Below are positions 33,697-42,197 of a DNA stretch of 64,000 nt, piece by piece. Position numbers and translations under genes: made by a program. Under the pieces are notes generated by a model that was not told the origin of the DNA, ran no database searches, and was given only the letters and a program-made list of their open reading frames with translations. Numbering within the stretch: position 1 is the stretch's first letter; each line of letters begins with the position of its first letter. The stretch lies in contig NZ_QURB01000005.1 of NCBI RefSeq assembly GCF_003402975.1, positions 124,001-188,000 on the forward strand, in the 5' to 3' direction. The DNA is from Brumimicrobium aurantiacum (GTDB lineage Bacteria > Bacteroidota > Bacteroidia > Flavobacteriales_D > Crocinitomicaceae).

Positions 33697-35412
33697 ATGA
33701 GCAATCCAGAATTGTCTGATCAAGAAGTACAACGTAGAGCAACGTTGACCAAATTACGTGAACAAGGTATCGATCCTTATCCAGCAGCCTTATATCCTGT
33801 GAAGGACAAAGCCAAACAGATAAAGGACAACTTTGAAGAAGACAAGGAAGTTGTGATTGCAGGTAGATTAATGCGTCGTAAAATTCAAGGGAAAGCATCT
33901 TTTGGAGATTTACAAGATGATACTGGAAGAATTCAAGTATACTTTAACCGTGATGAAATTTGTCCCGGAGAAGATAAAACACTTTACAACGATGTGTTTA
34001 AAAAATTACTTGACTTAGGAGATTTTATCGGAATCAAAGGAAAAGTATTTAAAACTAAAGTTGGAGAAATCTCTGTTAAAGTTTCAGAGTTTACAATGCT
34101 TTCTAAAGCATTACGACCATTACCGCTTCCTAAAACAGATGCGGAAGGAAACGTACATGATGCATTTACAGATCCTGAAATGCGCTACCGTCAACGTTAT
34201 GTTGATTTGGTAGTGAATCCAAATGTAAAAGAAGTTTTTGTTAAACGAAGTAAGCTTTACACAGCAATGCGTAACTACTTCAACGAAGCTGGCTATATGG
34301 AAGTGGAAACTCCAGTTTTACAGCCAATTCCTGGTGGTGCAGCAGCTCGTCCGTTTATTTCTCACCATAACGCATTAGACATTCCATTGTACATGCGTAT
34401 CGCGAACGAATTGTACTTAAAACGTTTAATCGTTGGTGGATTTGATGGTGTGTATGAATTTTCTAAAAACTTCCGTAACGAAGGAATGGACAGAACACAC
34501 AACCCAGAGTTTACGGTAATGGAAATCTATGTTCCTTACAAAGATTACAACTGGATGATGGAGTTTACAGAAAACTTACTCGAACATTGTGCTGTAGCAG
34601 TAAACGGCTCAACAAAAAACACTTTCAATGGTCAAGAAATTGACTTTAAAGCACCTTATGCACGTGTTACAATGCGTCAGTCAATTATTGATTTTACAGG
34701 TTTTGACATCAAAGGAAAATCAGAAGACGAAATAAGACAAGCGTGTAAAAATCTTGGGCTAGAAGTTGATGAAACAATGGGGAAAGGAAAGCTTATTGAT
34801 GAAATTTTTGGCGAAAAATGTGAAGGAAACTACATTCAACCAACATTCATTATCGACTATCCAAAAGAAATGTCTCCATTGTGTAAGTCACACCGTGATG
34901 ATCCAGAATTGACAGAGCGTTTTGAGTTGATGATAGGAGGAAAAGAAATTGCCAATGCCTATTCAGAGTTGAATGACCCAATTGACCAAAGAGAACGTTT
35001 TGAGGAACAAGTTCGTTTGGCACAAAAAGGAGATGATGAAGCAACAGGATTAATTGATCAAGATTTCTTACGTGCATTGGAATACGGAATGCCACCAACC
35101 TCTGGATTAGGAATTGGAATGGACCGTTTGATTATGTATTTAACAGATAATCCAGCAATTCAAGAAGTACTTTTCTTCCCACAAATGAAACCAGAAAACT
35201 TCGGAGCAAAAAAAGGTCCTGAGTTAAAAGAAGACGAACAATTAATCTTTGATTTATTAGCTAAGGAACAATCTATGGACCTTAATGTGTTGAAAGAAAA
35301 AGCAGGATTGAGTAATAAAAAATGGGACAAAGGCGTGAAAGGTCTAACCAAAAATGGATTGGCTAAAGTTACAAAAGACGAAAATGGTTTGACAATTGAG
35401 ATGATTGGGTAA
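33697..35412 (+). CDS. lysS: Lysyl-tRNA synthetase, class II
   Basis: A 571-residue class II synthetase charging tRNA-Lys. An N-terminal OB-fold anticodon domain (VIAGRLMRRKIQGKASFGDL) is followed by motif 2 (FRNEGMDRTHNPEFTVMEIY) and motif 3 (GLGIGMDRLIMYLTDNPAIQ). A C-terminal extension of about 65 residues beyond the core (after PQMKPENFG) is also seen in other Bacteroidota LysS proteins and looks like a winged-helix tail. It has its own -7 box and leader hairpin. Monocistronic. Confidence 0.97.
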   Translation: MSNPELSDQEVQRRATLTKLREQGIDPYPAALYPVKDKAKQIKDNFEEDKEVVIAGRLMRRKIQGKASFGDLQDDTGRIQVYFNRDEICPGEDKTLYNDVFKKLLDLGDFIGIKGKVFKTKVGEISVKVSEFTMLSKALRPLPLPKTDAEGNVHDAFTDPEMRYRQRYVDLVVNPNVKEVFVKRSKLYTAMRNYFNEAGYMEVETPVLQPIPGGAAARPFISHHNALDIPLYMRIANELYLKRLIVGGFDGVYEFSKNFRNEGMDRTHNPEFTVMEIYVPYKDYNWMMEFTENLLEHCAVAVNGSTKNTFNGQEIDFKAPYARVTMRQSIIDFTGFDIKGKSEDEIRQACKNLGLEVDETMGKGKLIDEIFGEKCEGNYIQPTFIIDYPKEMSPLCKSHRDDPELTERFELMIGGKEIANAYSELNDPIDQRERFEEQVRLAQKGDDEATGLIDQDFLRALEYGMPPTSGLGIGMDRLIMYLTDNPAIQEVLFFPQMKPENFGAKKGPELKEDEQLIFDLLAKEQSMDLNVLKEKAGLSNKKWDKGVKGLTKNGLAKVTKDENGLTIEMIG

Positions 35413-35494
35413 CTAGGCAATTAAACATATGTCAAGTCCTAAATAACCGATACAGATTATTAAAGGACTTGACAAAACTCATTCTAAATAAAAA

Positions 35495-35522
35495 TCCGCC
35501 TTAAACTCAAGTTTAAGACGGA
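35495..35522 (-). terminator. Terminator of the small lipoprotein gene
   Basis: On the minus strand TCCGTCTTAAACT pairs with AGTTTAAGGCGGA across two bases, followed by TTTTTATTT. It lies 23 bases after the stop codon of the gene at 35546 and could also serve lysS from the other side. Confidence 0.75.
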
Positions 35523-35545
35523 CGATAGTGATAGGTTAATAATTA

Positions 35546-35755
35546 TTAATCAATTTCTTGAACTTTTCCACCCAATGCCTCACATTGTTCAACAAAACCA
35601 TACTGGTTTCCATTTTCTGCTGCGTCAGCTTTGTGCTGTTCTTCAGTGTATAATAAACCACCATTTTGGGTGTAACATCCTTGTTCTTTCTTTAGACAGG
35701 ATGTAGTAAACAACGTGAAGCTTCCCAATGCCATTACTAAAAATACCTTTTTCAT
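35546..35755 (-). CDS. Small lipoprotein, 69 residues
   Basis: The frame is open from 35812, but the ATG at 35755 starts a lipoprotein signal (MKKVFLVMALGSFTLFTTSC, lipid-anchored Cys20), so I use it. The mature part has two further cysteines (EQGCYTQ and VEQCEALGG), which could form a disulphide. Family unknown; similar tiny lipoproteins are common in Flavobacteriales. It converges on lysS and is followed by a good terminator. Confidence 0.75.
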   Translation of the reverse strand: MKKVFLVMALGSFTLFTTSCLKKEQGCYTQNGGLLYTEEQHKADAAENGNQYGFVEQCEALGGKVQEID

Positions 35756-35960
35756 TTCATCAATTTTTAAATTAAACAGTGCCGCAAAACTACCTCTAAT
35801 TACAGTTGTCAATGGGGTGATTTTTCGTCATTAATTGGTGATTTTAACGCATTGTATTTTTATAAAAACCCCAACCAAAATGACTTTCAAGTAATTAGGC
35901 GCGATTCTTTTATCACCTTTATTTTCATGTTTTATATCAAAAAATATAAATTACTATACT

Positions 35961-35968
35961 TACTTTTG
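35961..35968 (+). promoter_or_regulatory. -7 promoter box of the hybrid sensor gene
   Basis: TACTTTTG fits TAnnTTTG and lies 20 bases before the TTG start at 35989. Confidence 0.6.
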
Positions 35969-35988
35969 TAGATCAAAAAATGTAGATT

Positions 35989-38900
35989 TTGACAAAATCC
36001 ATCCTGCTCATAATTTCGCTCGTTTTCTTTGTTTTTAATCTCTTCGCCCAAGAGAACGTGTTTGAACCTATTCAAGTAAATAAGATCAGAAAACTTGAAA
36101 AAGAGATCGACCCTGATAAAAAAAATGCTGACTATGCTTTTCAACTGGCTGAACTTGCCCGACTGTATTCTACCATAAAACAATTTGACACAGCAATATC
36201 GATAGCTGAGTCAGCTATGCATTTTGCGAAAAATCATAACTTTAAAAAAGCAGAATCTTCAGCACTTTCATCTCTTGGTTCTATATATTTTGATCAAGGT
36301 CTATTTGAAAAGTCTCAAAAAACATTGCTTTTAGCTGAGATAAGTTTACAAAATAACCATCAAGAAGAAGAGTTGGGGTTTATTTATCGTTTCATGGGTC
36401 AGAATAGTATTCAACTCAAAGATACTGTTGAAGCCTTACATTATTATCAAAAAGGTCTGGCAATTAGTAAGAAACACCAAGATTCTATAAGAATAGGTTT
36501 TTTCTACGATTTAATGGGCTACACTTATTATTGGAAAAGAGATTATGAAAAAGCTATTTATCATTTCAAGTTAGCACTCAACATCTTTAAGACCATTAAT
36601 GTAAATCATCGAATAGCATTAGCAGCCGGAAATATTGGTTTATGTTATTTAGAGATTGGCGATAGACTCAATGCTGTTCAACATTATATAATTGCGGCTA
36701 AACATTATCAAATAGATAAGAATAAATCTGGAGAAAAACTCACCAATAGTAAGATTTCTGATATTTATAAAGACATTGGAAGTTTTGACTTAGCTTTTCA
36801 ATATAATCAGCGCAATAAGGAACTCTATAAACATGAAAAGAATCGACTTATTGATGTAATTACCACAAGAAAGGACGGAGAGATTTATCTTGCTCAAGGA
36901 AACTATAAGAAAGCAGAACAATTGCTCTTAAACGCTTTTGACGCTGTTAAAACTATTGATAATTCAAAAGAAAAATCAGATATTACCCTAGAACTTGCAA
37001 AACTATATTTTGAGATTGAACAATTTGATAAAGCGATTGATTTTGCCAAAGAAAGTCAAGGTTATGCTAAAAAATTAAACTTAAGTTATGCCTCAATGGA
37101 AGCTGAAATTCTTGTTGCAGCTAGCTTCATCCATCAAGGCCAGCACCACAATGGTAAAAACATATTAATGAAGGCCCTAAACTTTTGTTTGAATTCTAAA
37201 ATAACAGAACAATTACCGTTTATTTACAAAAATCTATCTCATGTAGAAGAGGTTTATGGCAACAATGATATAGCTCTTCAACATTATAAAAAGTACGCTC
37301 ATTTTTCTAAAGCAGTTGATAAGAACATATACTTAACAAGCAAAACAATAAACCAATATGAACAAGAAAAGAGAGAAGCGATAGCAAAAGCAAAATTAGA
37401 GCAGGAAAAATCAAGACGAAACTATTTATTTATCGGCCTTGCTGTGGCCGTCATTTTATTTCTTGTGTTTATCCGACTTTACTTTTTGAATAGAAAAAAC
37501 ATAAAACTTGAAAAGAAGAATGTAAAGCTTCAAAAACAAAGGGTTGATGAACTTGAAAAAATGGAAGAATTCAAATCCAGATTCCTCACCAATATAACGC
37601 ATGAATTCAGAACTCCATTAAGTTTAATTAAAGGTAATATTGAAATATTAAGTGAAAGGCATAAAAATGAAGGTCTAGAAGAACATTTCAAGGAAATTCA
37701 AGATTCATGTAATAATTTATTAGCGCTTATCAACCAGCTCATGAAACTATCAAAAATCGAAAACAAACAATATCAATTAGAATTTACCCAAAATGGGGGG
37801 TTAATTGATTTTATAAATACAACGCTAAATCTCTTTTATTCTTATTTCCATCAAAAGAATATTGATCTCAATTTTAAAAACCTGACAGACTCCAACTTCA
37901 AGGAGGAAGATTTTATTTATTCTGAAGAGGCTATAAAATCAATTTTATCGAATCTATTATCTAACGCATTAAAGTTTACCCCAAAAAATGGTCAAGTAAA
38001 TGTAGAATTGCACAATGAGGGCACTGAATTTATTGAAATAAAAGTTATTGATACAGGGGTTGGCGTTGCAAAAGAACATACTGAGTTTATTTTTGATCGC
38101 TTCTATCAAGCTAACCAGACCCGTCAAAAGACGTATGAAGGATCGGGAATAGGTCTAGCAATGGTAAAAGAAATGGCCTTATTGCATGGTGGTATGGTAA
38201 AAATAGAAACGCAAGAGGGAAAAGGTGCAACTTTTATTGTTCGACTTAAATCTAATAAGGAAGCGCAAAGACTATTGTCCAATGAAGTCAAAACGGATGA
38301 CGTAATAAACGCACCAACACATAGTGAACAGCCATTTGAATCAATAGAAAAGTCAGAAAAAGACGTATTAAACAAAGATAAACCAATTGTTTTAGTTATT
38401 GAAGATCATCTTGAAATACGAAAACTCATCACCCAAAATATTGGAAATCAGTATCAATATTTAGAAGCAGATAATGGTAAAACTGGAGTAGAACTAGCGC
38501 AAGAGTATCTTCCAGACCTCATCATTAGTGATATCATGATGCCTAAATTAGATGGTGTTTCCTTGGTTAGAAACCTAAAAGAGAATATGTTAACTTCACA
38601 TATTCCGATAATATTACTCACTGCCAAAAGTTCGTTTGATGATAAAATCGAAGGTCTAGAAATAGGAGCTGATGATTATCTCACAAAGCCTTTTTCAATT
38701 AAAGAACTTAGACTTAGGATCAAAAATATATTAAAGCTAAAATCAGCTTTAAAAAGGGCTTTTTCACACGCTACCAAAATTTCTAAAGAAAAATCGTTTA
38801 AATCTCTCAGTAAATTAGATAAAGAGTTTATTGAAAAAATTGAAACAACAATAAGTACTAACTTAGATAAGGTGTTATATGGGGTCAACGACTTGGCGGA

Positions 38901-39156
38901 TGAAATGTGTCTGTCAAATAGTCAATTAACAAGAAAAATCAAGGCTTTAATTAATCAAACACCAGCTGCACTCATTAAAACTGCTCGAATAGAAAAGGCT
39001 AAGGAACTTATACTAGAAGGTTATAGCGTTGCCGAAGTCGCTTGGAAAGTTGGTTATGAAGATCCTGGATATTTTAGTAAAGCATTTAAGAAAATAGTAA
39101 AAAAATCCCCCTCGAAATTTAGAGAGGAGCAAATGAAGCAAAATAAAACAATTTAA
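35989..39156 (+). CDS. Hybrid two-component protein: TPR sensor, kinase, receiver, AraC output
   Basis: A 1055-residue one-protein signalling system. A signal sequence (MTKSILLIISLVFFVFNLFA) is followed by about 400 residues of TPR repeats in the periplasm, then a membrane segment (YLFIGLAVAVILFLVFIRLY). A coiled coil leads to the kinase: His538 in ITHEFRTPLSLIKG, with ATPase G boxes (DTGVGVAKEH, YEGSGIGLAMV). A receiver follows with Asp848 (ISDIMMPKLDG) and conserved Lys in LTKPFS, then a C-terminal AraC helix-turn-helix (VAEVAWKVGYEDPGYFSKAF). Standard HTCS proteins sense with beta-propellers; this one uses TPRs. Start is TTG; an in-frame ATG-TAG lies 9 bases upstream. Confidence 0.93.
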   Translation: MTKSILLIISLVFFVFNLFAQENVFEPIQVNKIRKLEKEIDPDKKNADYAFQLAELARLYSTIKQFDTAISIAESAMHFAKNHNFKKAESSALSSLGSIYFDQGLFEKSQKTLLLAEISLQNNHQEEELGFIYRFMGQNSIQLKDTVEALHYYQKGLAISKKHQDSIRIGFFYDLMGYTYYWKRDYEKAIYHFKLALNIFKTINVNHRIALAAGNIGLCYLEIGDRLNAVQHYIIAAKHYQIDKNKSGEKLTNSKISDIYKDIGSFDLAFQYNQRNKELYKHEKNRLIDVITTRKDGEIYLAQGNYKKAEQLLLNAFDAVKTIDNSKEKSDITLELAKLYFEIEQFDKAIDFAKESQGYAKKLNLSYASMEAEILVAASFIHQGQHHNGKNILMKALNFCLNSKITEQLPFIYKNLSHVEEVYGNNDIALQHYKKYAHFSKAVDKNIYLTSKTINQYEQEKREAIAKAKLEQEKSRRNYLFIGLAVAVILFLVFIRLYFLNRKNIKLEKKNVKLQKQRVDELEKMEEFKSRFLTNITHEFRTPLSLIKGNIEILSERHKNEGLEEHFKEIQDSCNNLLALINQLMKLSKIENKQYQLEFTQNGGLIDFINTTLNLFYSYFHQKNIDLNFKNLTDSNFKEEDFIYSEEAIKSILSNLLSNALKFTPKNGQVNVELHNEGTEFIEIKVIDTGVGVAKEHTEFIFDRFYQANQTRQKTYEGSGIGLAMVKEMALLHGGMVKIETQEGKGATFIVRLKSNKEAQRLLSNEVKTDDVINAPTHSEQPFESIEKSEKDVLNKDKPIVLVIEDHLEIRKLITQNIGNQYQYLEADNGKTGVELAQEYLPDLIISDIMMPKLDGVSLVRNLKENMLTSHIPIILLTAKSSFDDKIEGLEIGADDYLTKPFSIKELRLRIKNILKLKSALKRAFSHATKISKEKSFKSLSKLDKEFIEKIETTISTNLDKVLYGVNDLADEMCLSNSQLTRKIKALINQTPAALIKTARIEKAKELILEGYSVAEVAWKVGYEDPGYFSKAFKKIVKKSPSKFREEQMKQNKTI

Positions 39157-39283
39157 CACCGAAGAAGCTTTTTAGTTATTGCTTATTCTATAACTAAAGA
39201 TGACAAAACTCATCTTCGAAAAGTGCAAATGTTATACTTTAAAGGCACGCTATTTTCTAATTTCGCATATTCAATAAATCTTT

Positions 39284-39643
39284 ATGAAAATGGGTAAACA
39301 ATTTTTATTTGCTGGTCTATCAGTTTGTGTTTTGTTATTTATGATTCGTTGTTCTAGCGATACATCACTAGAGAATGGTCAAAAGGTCCAAAAAAGTTCA
39401 ATTATCAAGCTTGATTTAAAAGAAGAGGTTGAAAAACTCGTCGACTTACATTGTAAGGCCATTAATGTTTTAAGAAAAGTAGAAGAAGGCGACAGAACCG
39501 CTTTAAATCGCAGTAATGCCTATAGGAAGAAAGCAGATAAACTTGCAAAGCAACTTCAGCAAAAATACACTTCTCCAGAGGAACAAGAGCAATTCTCTAC
39601 AGTCTATCAAGCTGCACTTGTAAATTGTCCTTATGAGCAGTAA
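39284..39643 (+). CDS. Small lipoprotein, 119 residues
   Basis: The leader GKQFLFAGLSVCVLLFMIRC places the lipid-anchored cysteine at residue 23 when started at 39284 (a second ATG at 39290 would shorten it by two residues). The mature part is highly helical and charged (KLDLKEEVEKLVDLHCKAIN, NAYRKKADKLAKQLQQKY) with two further cysteines (LHCKAI, VNCPYE). It could be a small periplasmic coiled-coil protein. It follows the hybrid sensor by 127 bases on the same strand; a regulatory link is possible but not shown by sequence. Confidence 0.75.
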   Translation: MKMGKQFLFAGLSVCVLLFMIRCSSDTSLENGQKVQKSSIIKLDLKEEVEKLVDLHCKAINVLRKVEEGDRTALNRSNAYRKKADKLAKQLQQKYTSPEEQEQFSTVYQAALVNCPYEQ

Positions 39644-39811
39644 TCAATCACAAAGTAATGATGCTTTTTCGAACCTAAGTGGTTTATTTAATGATCAACG
39701 TCTACAGAAAGATTTTTAAACAATGAGATATTGTATTACCTAAAAAGCAAGGAATACTAAAATGTTTATCTTTACAAATCAGAAGTAATAACGATATAAA
39801 AAACCTTTAAC

Positions 39812-41491
39812 ATGGAAGGCATTAAAGATACATCTACATTGACATTTCGTAAAATTCTTGGAAATGGTTTGACTTATGAAGTGCCAAAATTTCAAAGAGA
39901 CTATTCATGGGAGAATGAACATTGGGATGATTTATGGCAAGATCTTGAAGCATTATATGATGATATTGAGACTTCGCATTACATGGGATATCTAGTGCTT
40001 CAAACCTCTGATCAAAAAACACATAGAATAATTGATGGGCAACAGCGAATTACAACAATGAGTTTATTAATAATTGCTGCAATCAAGAAATTAAAAGAAT
40101 TAGTTGACAAAGGAATTGATGCCGATAAAAATCAACTAAGGAAAGAACAAATTCAAAACAGCTATATTGGTTACTTAGATCCAGTAACCTTAGTTCCAAG
40201 AAACAAACTAAAACTTAACAGAAACAATGATAAGTTTTACAAGACATATATTGTACCATTAGAGTATATACCTCAAAGGGGAACAAATTCCTCTGAGAAA
40301 TTGATGCGAGGATGTTTTGAGTGGTTTTTTAATAAATTATCAAAACGATTCACTACTGGTGAAGAATTATCATCTTTTATAGATAAAATCGTAGATAAAC
40401 TTTTCTTTACTGTTATTACGGTTGGAGACGAACTCAATGCATACAAGGTTTTTGAAACCCTCAATGCAAGAGGTGTTCAATTGTCATCATCTGACTTATT
40501 AAAGAATTATCTTTTTTCAATTGTAGATAGCGATGGGGCGCATGATGAAGAATTTAATCAACTCGAAACGCTATGGAATGAGATATTGAGCAAACTAGGA
40601 AGTGAAAAATTACCTGAATTTTTAAGATACTATTGGAATAGCCGAAACAAAACAACCAGAAAAAATGATTTATTTAAAACAATCAAGAAAAGTATCAATA
40701 GTAAAGAAGAGGTTTTTAGTTTACTGAGAGAACTAACACATAAAGCTGACATATTCATTGCTCTAAAAAATCCAAATGACGAACTTTGGAATGAGAATAA
40801 AAATGCCAGAGAATTAATAGAGGAATTAAAACTTTTTGGAGCTAAACAACCAACTTCACTTTTAATTGCAGCTTATGACAAATTAAAAACTCCACAGTTT
40901 AATAAAATACTCAAAATATGTTCAATTATTTATTTTCGATATAATATAATTGGAGGTTTAAATCCAAATGATCAAGAAATTGTATTTAATAAAATCGCAA
41001 ATTTCATTTCAACAAATTCTGACTTTAACAAAAGTGATTTTGAAACAATATACCCTAAAGATGATGAGTTCGAAATAGACTTTGCGAATAAAGAACTAAG
41101 AAATACGGCTAGAAACAGGAGGATCATTAAATATGTGCTCACAAAAATAGAAAATGACATAAGTGGGACTGATTATGATGTAAACAGTGACAGAAATTCC
41201 ATTGAACACATAATGCCAGAAAACCCAAGCGAACAATGGGATGTGTCAGATGAGGAGATCTTAAGATCAAAATATAGATTAGGCAATTTAACTCTCTTAG
41301 AGAAATCGAAAAACAACAATTTAAAAAACGTCCTTTTTCAAGAAAAGCAAGAGGTTTTTAGAATCAGTGAATTCAAAACCACAAAAAAGCTTGCAACAAA
41401 TTACGAAGAATGGAACGAAGATACAATTATTAGACGTCAAAAGGAAATGGCAAAACGTGCGAAATCAATATGGAAAATTCAATTTAATTGA
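39812..41491 (+). CDS. GmrSD-like DUF262-DUF1524 protein, candidate type IV restriction enzyme
   Basis: A 559-residue fusion. The N-terminal DUF262 domain shows YEVPKFQRDYSWENEHWDDL and HRIIDGQQRITTMSLL, a ParB-like nucleotide-binding fold. The C-terminal DUF1524 nuclease shows NSIEHIMPENPSEQW and YRLGNLTLLEKSKNNNLKN, a His-Asn nuclease motif. The same two domains make up GmrSD and related enzymes that cut phage DNA bearing modified bases. All motifs look intact. It is a solitary gene flanked by unrelated neighbours, which fits a stand-alone defence gene. Function as defence is inference; some DUF262 proteins have other roles. Confidence 0.85.
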   Translation: MEGIKDTSTLTFRKILGNGLTYEVPKFQRDYSWENEHWDDLWQDLEALYDDIETSHYMGYLVLQTSDQKTHRIIDGQQRITTMSLLIIAAIKKLKELVDKGIDADKNQLRKEQIQNSYIGYLDPVTLVPRNKLKLNRNNDKFYKTYIVPLEYIPQRGTNSSEKLMRGCFEWFFNKLSKRFTTGEELSSFIDKIVDKLFFTVITVGDELNAYKVFETLNARGVQLSSSDLLKNYLFSIVDSDGAHDEEFNQLETLWNEILSKLGSEKLPEFLRYYWNSRNKTTRKNDLFKTIKKSINSKEEVFSLLRELTHKADIFIALKNPNDELWNENKNARELIEELKLFGAKQPTSLLIAAYDKLKTPQFNKILKICSIIYFRYNIIGGLNPNDQEIVFNKIANFISTNSDFNKSDFETIYPKDDEFEIDFANKELRNTARNRRIIKYVLTKIENDISGTDYDVNSDRNSIEHIMPENPSEQWDVSDEEILRSKYRLGNLTLLEKSKNNNLKNVLFQEKQEVFRISEFKTTKKLATNYEEWNEDTIIRRQKEMAKRAKSIWKIQFN

Positions 41492-41593
41492 TTAGTGTTG
41501 TTCTCTTTCAAAAAAGTGTTGTATAATATTTCTTTCGTTCATAACTTTTCATTTTCTTCTTCCTTAAAAACTGGGATAGCTTTCTCAACTTTA

Positions 41594-41601
41594 TATTTTT
41601 G
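41594..41601 (+). promoter_or_regulatory. -7 promoter box of tdk
   Basis: TATTTTTG fits TAnnTTTG and lies 20 bases before the tdk ATG. Confidence 0.6.
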
Positions 41602-41621
41602 TAGGAAATCAAATGTAGCGT

Positions 41622-42197
41622 ATGTTTTTAGAGCAATTTCCCGAAGATGGTCAACGTAGAGGATGGATTGAAGTCATTTGTGGCTCCATGTTTTCTGGTA
41701 AAACAGAAGAATTAATTAGACGTTTAAGACGTATCAATTTTGCGGGACAAGAGTTGCTTTTGTTTAAACCACGTATCGACAAACGCTATAGTGAAGAAAG
41801 TGTGGTGAGTCATAATGGTGAAAGTTTTGAAGCAATTCAAGTGGATTCGTCGAAAGAAATTTTAGAACACTGGAAGAAAGAACGCATCGTAGCCATTGAT
41901 GAAGCTCAGTTTTTTGATGATGAAATCGTTGAAATTGCAAATCATTTGGCTTCACGCGGGGTACGTGTAATTTGTGCTGGTTTGGATATGGATTTTAAAG
42001 CAAATCCTTTCGGACCAATGCCATTTCTGATGGCTTCTGCAGAATATGTCACAAAAGTTCATGCTATCTGCATGTCTTGTGGTAATTTAGCTCAATTTTC
42101 ACACCGAAAGACAAAACAAACAGAACAAGTACTTGTGGGTGCAGTAGAAGAATACGAACCGCTTTGCCGTGCTTGTTATAACAAAATAAAACATTGA
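41622..42197 (+). CDS. tdk: Thymidine kinase
   Basis: A 191-residue type II thymidine kinase of the salvage pathway, phosphorylating thymidine to dTMP. The Walker A loop is GSMFSGKTEE (residues 21-30); the acidic motif IDEAQFF is at 92-98. A zinc-binding pair near the C-terminus (AICMSCGNLAQFSHRKT and CRACYNKI) completes the lasso domain. Length is normal. The stop TGA overlaps the TTG start of the MurF-Alr gene by two bases, so the two are co-transcribed. An in-frame ATG-TAG lies directly upstream of the start. Confidence 0.96.
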   Translation: MFLEQFPEDGQRRGWIEVICGSMFSGKTEELIRRLRRINFAGQELLLFKPRIDKRYSEESVVSHNGESFEAIQVDSSKEILEHWKKERIVAIDEAQFFDDEIVEIANHLASRGVRVICAGLDMDFKANPFGPMPFLMASAEYVTKVHAICMSCGNLAQFSHRKTKQTEQVLVGAVEEYEPLCRACYNKIKH

